Part shown: piece after piece, positions 58,300 to 64,000 of the stretch
Position numbering within the stretch: the stretch's first letter is position 1
Layout: each line of letters opens with the position of its first letter
NCBI GenBank assembly: GCA_050084985.1
Contig: JBITNC010000001.1
Coordinates: forward strand, 54,932,001 to 54,996,000
Direction of reading: 5' to 3'
Origin: Nageia nagi
Lineage: Eukaryota; Pinophyta
Length of the DNA stretch: 64,000 nucleotides
Translations under genes and position numbers: made by a program
The notes under the pieces: generated by a model
Told to the model about the DNA's origin: nothing
Database searches by the model: none
The model's input: only the letters and a program-made list of their open reading frames with translations

Positions 58300-59529
58300 G
58301 GTTCCCATCTATTTATTGGACTTGTACTCAGACTCCTACTTTTACTCCTCCTTCTTGGGTAGTTGCTTTCTTTTCTCCTTTCATCCTCTCTCCAGAGCTA
58401 TATTTCATATCTTCCATGAAAACACCCACAAATATCCACTTCTGCTCCTTTGGAGACCATTAACATGGTCCCCTTCATTGTTTTGTTTGGAAGAACTACC
58501 CCCAAAAATCTGTCATGCCATGCCCATTTTACATGGAATTTGGGATATTCGAACATCTTTTTCATGTGGGAGGCCCCAGTCCTTTGATTTCCGTGCAACC
58601 CACGTCAATTGTTGTGCATATTGTTCGATATATATGGCCTAAGCTACACGAGATTGGACGTAGTAAGATCACTGGATTCCCAATTTCCCCTCATGCACAA
58701 CAAATTCCAACACCTCCAAAAACCCACAGCTTTTTTAAAATCGTTGGAATCTTTTGTTGATAAAAAGAAAGACAGAAAATTATGTTTTTTAACAATTATG
58801 ATTTGCACATATGGTAACATTATTATTTCATGTGGAAGACGATGGAAGCAATCCCTCTCATTTTACATCATATGTAAAGTTTTCTTATAGAAGATATATT
58901 GTAAGCAAATAAAAGATTCTAAAATTTAGAAAAAATTGAAATAGTTAGATTATATTTTGTGGAGAAAGGAGATTTACAAGGTAGAAAATAAAATTTAGCA
59001 TTTATAATATGTGAATGACATATGTTAGACTTCAAAAATTCTCATCAAGACAATGCACCCACTAATTTTTTACCCTTCCAGGAAAAGCTTCATTCATAAT
59101 TTCTTTTAGTTAATTGTGTATGTTTAATTGGCTTAATGCTTGTGCAACTCCTTATAGTTATCGGGTGTTGTCTTGAATCTCAAGGAAACTACATGTATCT
59201 ATAATACATTATCAAACTTTGCATTGATCCCTTTATGCATACGTGTCTATAATATATTGGCAACTTATGCATTTAGGAAATTCATAATTAAGTTGTGTGA
59301 TTCATCTATACCTTTTATCTTCATCAAAAATAATAGTTTGTAGTGCAATTCAAAGAGAAGAGAAGAGATTTCAAGATGTATGATGGCTTTGGCTTCATAA
59401 ACTAGTAAGAAAGGAGTAGCTTTTGTTGGTGTTCTGATGCTTGTTTAATATGCCCATGTTAGGAACCAAGAAGATATAAAATATAGCTTCGCCACTAAGT
59501 TATGGTAAAAGTGAAGCTTAATTACAGGC
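58300..59529. other. No gene seen
   Basis: Upstream flank of the exon candidate. Overlapping open frames on both strands at 58,298-58,890 have no motif. Confidence 0.5.
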
Positions 59530-60299
59530 TCAGGATCCATAATGCGAGAGGAATGCAGCCGAGTTTCCTCCAAGGGGGGATGAACAGGTCGAAACATAAA
59601 AATGATCAGAAAAAGGAATGGGTAAACATATTCACCTGTGATAGGAATAAACTAGATGAATAAATTGATGTTGTATTAGAAACAAAGATCGTGAATAATG
59701 AAGCGCATATCTTTGTTCCTAAATCAATGGTGGACAGCAAAGCTAATAGATATCATAAAACACTTATAGGCCATTATGTGGGTATTCATCCAGGAATAAA
59801 GATCATTAGGAGATGGATGTTAGATAATTGGAGCACAAGAGGAACAGTGGAAGCAGTGGAGCTTCCTAGAGAATTTCTCTTCTTCAACTTTGTTTGTGAA
59901 GAAGACTTGGTGAAAGTTCTGGAGTTGGGACCCTAGTTCCTGGGAAGGGAAGGATTGGTATTAAAGGGATGGCACAAAGGCTTTAGACCTAAACTAGAGA
60001 ATATCAATTTGATTCCGACTTGGGTTAATTTACCAAACCTTCCTCCTGAATATGCTGACATTCTTGTGCTATTCTCCAACGCCTCAGCCAAGGTAATGGT
60101 TAATGGCCAACTTTCAGATTCTATCAATTTATTTAAACCCATTAGGAAAGGGTTCCCTCTAAACCCTATCTCTTTCTGCTTACAACTGATGCTTTAGCAT
60201 ACTTGCACTTGCTAGAAGCAAGAATGAAGGCAGTTGTGTGTTACGAGGAATTTCTATTCCAGGGGGTACATTCATCAACAATCACTTTGCAGATGATTC
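59530..60299 (+). pseudogene. LINE ORF1 fused to reverse transcriptase fragment
   Basis: From about 59,560 to 60,050 the plus strand reads as the DUF4283 region of plant LINE ORF1: 'AHIFVPKSMVDSKANRYHKT', 'VGIHPGIKIIRRWMLDNWST', 'FLFFNFVCEEDLVKVLELGP', 'LKGWHKGFRPKLENINLIPT' and 'WVNLPNLPPEYADI'. In the same frame it switches to reverse transcriptase, 'ASAKVMVNGQLSDSINLF', then 'GISIPGGTFINNHFADDS'. Normally endonuclease and the first half of reverse transcriptase lie between, so about 2 kb is missing. The fragment is cut at 60,299 by the LTR of copy B, which inserted into it. Confidence 0.85.
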
Positions 60300-61316
60300 T
60301 GTTGGGGGCTTTTTCTTTCCTACCTTGCTAATGGGCAAATGAACTTACAAGGCTTGTAGGAAGACACCGACACCTGAGTGATAGGCCGTGACCCCTACCC
60401 GTTATGAGGACTAATTACCTCAAAGGTTTAGTGATGTAGTGTGAAAGAGGTTACTCAGGGGATTGGTAGAGATGTTTGAAGCTATCTCCAACTCAAATAG
60501 TATTTGTTAACCAACAACTCGAAGGGTCCTTGTTCCCAGAAATGGTTGTTTCTCAAAAGGAAAAGGAAAGTGAGGTTGCGAAAGCCGCGCAAAGCAAATG
60601 AAAAATAAAGAAAAGGGTTGAGAAGACAATGATATATGAATTCAGCACAAGTTCAATATTCTCACCGACTAGTACGGGTTTTTAAGACTAGGCTCTCACA
60701 AGCTTGTCACAAGTTCCATGCACTTCGGATCCGACTTGTTAGACAACAACACAAATGCCCTAACAAGAGGAGCTTGGGGCTAAAGCAATGGAGATAAAGG
60801 GGTGAAACGTGGGTGGACCTTGATCAAGGGAGTGAAGTTCCTATACTAAGCGATATATGGTAGCCATCTCAAAGAGTACAAGTCCAAAGTGCAAACTATG
60901 AAACGTTACACAACCATGCATTACTTGAAGTACTTCTAAGGATATTCAAGCACTCTTTTGTCCACCTTAAACTAGATTTACAAACTGCACCAAGTATTCA
61001 AGATAGCATAAGAAAGTAACACACATTCACATTCATTGTTTCAAATGAGAATATTCGTCAATTACTTGGAGTATATCACAATCACGAATTAGCAAAACTT
61101 ACATGCTTGAAAATATTAGGTAAGTTGTCCAATTTGCAAAATGTCTAATACCTTACAAATGAGCCCTAGTGGGCTATAAATAGTTTTGTGGCAACCCTAA
61201 ATGTTGCCCTAACCCTGATTTCAAAATCCAAGACATAACAAATGGTTCAATCAAAACTTGCCACATGGCATTACAAAATGTCTTCCAAGTTTGTGAGAGC
61301 AAATCCTCATCCATCA
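60300..61316 (-). repeat. 3' LTR of copy B (minus-strand element)
   Basis: Bounded by TGTTGGGGGCTTTTTCTTTC at 60,300 and ...CATCCATCA at 61,316, 1,017 bp, homologous in reverse complement to 47,822-48,744. It contains TATTTATA on the minus strand near 61,182-61,175. It interrupts a LINE fragment, so it is younger than that fragment. The rest of the element extends past the right window edge. Confidence 0.85.
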
Positions 61317-61328
61317 CAAACTTGGGAA

Positions 61329-64000
61329 TTAAATATCAAATATAATAAAATGTTTCATTAAATAAATGCATTTTCTTGAAAATAATATAAAACTATGAAA
61401 ATTGTGACTAAGGTGCATGTGGGCCCACTCGAAATCTTCATCTAGGAACTTTGCCACAAGTTCTAACCTGTGCAACATCTCTGACAGCTTCGACCTATTC
61501 CTAGTGATGCAACGCCCAACCTTGTCCACTATCCTATGCATATCATCCTTCCAAGTGCGAGCTTTAAGCAGGTGCTTCAAGTGACTCCCCTTTCTGGTAG
61601 GTGTTAACGTCATCAGTCATGATCAGGCTATGAAGAAAGTGTCTCGCTTCCGCCACTACCAAGTCTTTATCTCGAATCATCATCAATGAACTTGACCTAG
61701 AACTCCATCTGCTCGAGGTTGGTGTTAGCCTTCTCATTGAGCTTTTCGACCTCCTTTTGTACCTCCTAGAAACATGTAGCTATTTGATTGATGACACCCG
61801 AGTAGAACCAATACTCTTCACAAAACTTCACATCTTCGGGCCTTTGATCCTATGTCATCTCAAACTTCATGATCATAGGCCTTCAAGAATCCAAAATCCT
61901 GAGAAGGCTAGCTCTCTCCACCACAATGTCCTTCAGCTTCTGCTCTTCGAATGCTACCCTCTATAGTGCACCAATGAATTGTTGTACCACTACCAAGACC
62001 TCATCAATTTCTTTTTGTTTCACTACAATCATGCCCTCTTTAAGTGGCTTTATCTTTCGAAGCTCCTTTGTGGGTACCTTAGCCAACTCTAATTCTCTAG
62101 TCAATTTCTTTTGTGCAGCTAACTCCTTCCTGAGACTTTTAATCTCCTTTTCTTTCATCATCCCATCTTTGGTGATTGTCTCAGTGTTGGAGATAATTGC
62201 ATGATTCCGACTAGCCAAACCAATAGGACCTATATAGATAATCTAATTTACTTGTCTGAGGTCTTCAGGTTGTTGGGGATTATCCTTGTCCGCGATTATA
62301 GTCTTAATGTGAATCGCGTTATTGGCCAAATGCACATAAGTCTAGTTCTTACTCAGGCGAGTGGAGCTTTTTCCTATTTGATCATTCTCTTCTCTCACTC
62401 CAACCTCCTCCCCGACATCCATGTTGAACACATCCAAACATGCCTCCATATTAACTCCCCATTCATCTGTAGGTGGTGGCTGATAAGTCTCAACAACTGC
62501 TTCCTGAATGGTGGTGGTACTTTTCCTGGCCTTTTTCAAGGGTCTTGCCTTTTCTTCACCAAGTTCTTTGAAGGTTTCTATCCTTCATGACTATGAAGTT
62601 CTCTTCAACTGGGCTCTTCTTTGTATTGTCTCTGAGGCCGGTCTCTCACCCTTCTCTGTAAATGGTTCAAAAGCCATGGTGTTCTAGCCCCTTCACTATC
62701 TCCAAGGATTCGTCTTCTTGCTATGTATATGGGATGTTGTTGTGTTGCACGGCATTTGCCTCCTATTCACCTTCTGACTCTCCTACTTCTCCTTCTTCCT
62801 CACGGTCATTAGGTTCGTATGCGGGACTAGTAGATGCAGACCTAGATAGAGGGATGACTGGTGATGGAAGTCCAGTTGCTTCTCTAGGTGGTTTGGATGG
62901 TGTGGATGGATCCTTCTCTCTGTTCCTGACACATTATACTATCTTGTCAGTGGCCACCCGCTCTAGCTCTCTCACATCATGCTCATTAATGGTGTCCCTT
63001 GTTGTACTACTCATTCTACTGGGTTCTTGCCATGCATTAACGCATACTGTCCAACTGGTGCTTCAACTATGGGAGGAAACTGGGTGACCCTAGAAGTGGA
63101 CTCTTGAGGTCTTCTTCCTTTTTGTTGTGACAATCTCTTATTGATAGTGGCCTCAACAAGGTGTTGCTAGTCATGGGCATCCTTATGCATCTTTTCACAA
63201 ATCTTTCTCATCTCTACCTCGTTGCTCACATTTCGGAAAGGTTCCTCTTCTCCAAGTGGTTTGTGCTCATAGGCTTTCTTCTTTTCCTTCATGAAGAACT
63301 GGTGCAACCTATGGTCAAGGTCATAATGGTCGACGGTAGGCATCTTCTTGAAGTTAAATCTTGCCAACTCTTCTTTCATAGTGTCAATGTCTGCCCAAGA
63401 CTTACACTGGTATTCACCTACTATAATCGGCAAATTTGAACCAGCCAATTTCTTCTACCACACCTGTTCATGTAGATAGGCCAACTACCTCATAATCTCC
63501 ATAAGAAGCAATTTGTTGCTCACGAACCTTGGCAATTGATATGGCTACACGATTGACCCATGGATTTTGATAAAGGAATAGTGTTGGTGATGGAGGAAGA
63601 AGTCCCCATGCTTCCTCAATGCATCCTAGGCTGAGTTAGAGATCCTTGCCATTGTGATTTCTCCTTTGAGCTCCATGTAGATCTCATACTCCCATCCATC
63701 CCATCTCCTCTCAAGTTTCCATTTAGGGTAGAATCTCCAAATGGCATAGGTCCCCTTCTCGATCAATGCCAATTCTCCTTTTTTCGTAGTCCTGTATTTG
63801 CCATGAAGCAACATGTACACCAAGTATGAATTGAGGTAGAATTTGCGAGTGGTGCCTATGGATGATAACTGATCAACGATTGTGTCACTCAACACCTTGC
63901 TCCACCTCATCCTTGTCCCTCTAGCAAATTACATGATGAAGCCAAAGACCTCTTTCCTGAATTTCAAAGCATCTTCCTTACCAAGAACTCTGGACAATAG
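61329..64000 (-). pseudogene. Long gag-like protein without pol (copy B, partial)
   Basis: Minus-strand segments match copy A in the same order. 'WSKVLSDTIVDQLSSIGTTR' with 'KFYLNSYLVYMLLHGKY' lies at 63,905-63,795. 'DGWEYEIYMELKGEITMARI' is near 63,690. 'YDLDHRLHQFFMKEKKKAYE' is near 63,325, and 'MEACLDVFNMDVGEEV' near 62,445. 'KEKEIKSLRKELAAQKKLTR' is near 62,145, followed by 'VPTKELRKIKPLKEGMIVVK'. 'RNRSKLSEMLHRLEL' is near 61,500. Conservation of many separate blocks between two decayed copies shows a real protein family. Its role is unknown; position before an LTR and coiled-coil content suggest a structural gag. The 5' part is beyond the window. Confidence 0.75.

Overview
The window looks like nuclear DNA of a seed plant with a very large, repeat-dominated genome, most likely a gymnosperm. 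This is inferred from AT-rich sequence, very low gene density, nested and heavily mutated Ty3/gypsy, copia, LINE, MULE and hAT elements, plant-type splice sites, and probable introns of 8 to 9 kb filled with transposon debris. No bacterial, plastid or mitochondrial gene set is visible, and almost every long reading frame carries stops.

Layout. 1-3.6 kb: copia-type LTR, a gypsy integrase/chromodomain tail with its 3' LTR, and a decayed LINE reverse transcriptase. 4-6 kb: a minus-strand gypsy gag relic. 9.02 kb: a tRNA-Val(AAC) gene with an intact cloverleaf. 9.4-12.2 kb: a 316-bp tandem duplication, then a 5' LTR, primer-binding site and gag of the same gypsy family as at 1.9 kb. 13-18.4 kb: GAT-rich sequence with two minisatellite families and a second minus-strand gag. 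19.0-30.1 kb: a MULE transposase/SWIM zinc-finger pseudogene on the minus strand. Its two halves join in frame across a probable 9.3-kb intron that holds other relics. 30.1-32 kb: a duplicated 93-nt exon and a Pro/Gln-rich relic. 34.25 kb: one perfect exon of plant NAD kinase 2. 38.7-40.1 kb: a LINE with a nearly identical 504-bp internal tandem duplication. 40.2 kb: a MITE. 43.1-48.7 kb: an array of palindromic units, a TATA box, a long gag-like but pol-less reading frame, and an LTR. 49.8 and 58.1 kb: two probable exons of an unidentified host gene on the minus strand. Their intron contains a near-complete hAT transposon, a long-TIR MITE and a three-copy 122-bp repeat. 59.5-60.3 kb: a LINE in which ORF1 is fused to reverse transcriptase. 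It is interrupted at 60,300 by the 3' LTR of a second, minus-strand copy of the 44-48 kb element.

The functional candidates are few: the tRNA, the NAD kinase exon, and the two-exon host gene. The rest is transposon sequence. The least familiar objects are the pol-less LTR family with its palindromic array, the very long MULE intron, and the density of small tandem duplications (at least thirteen loci, periods 34 to 504 bp).
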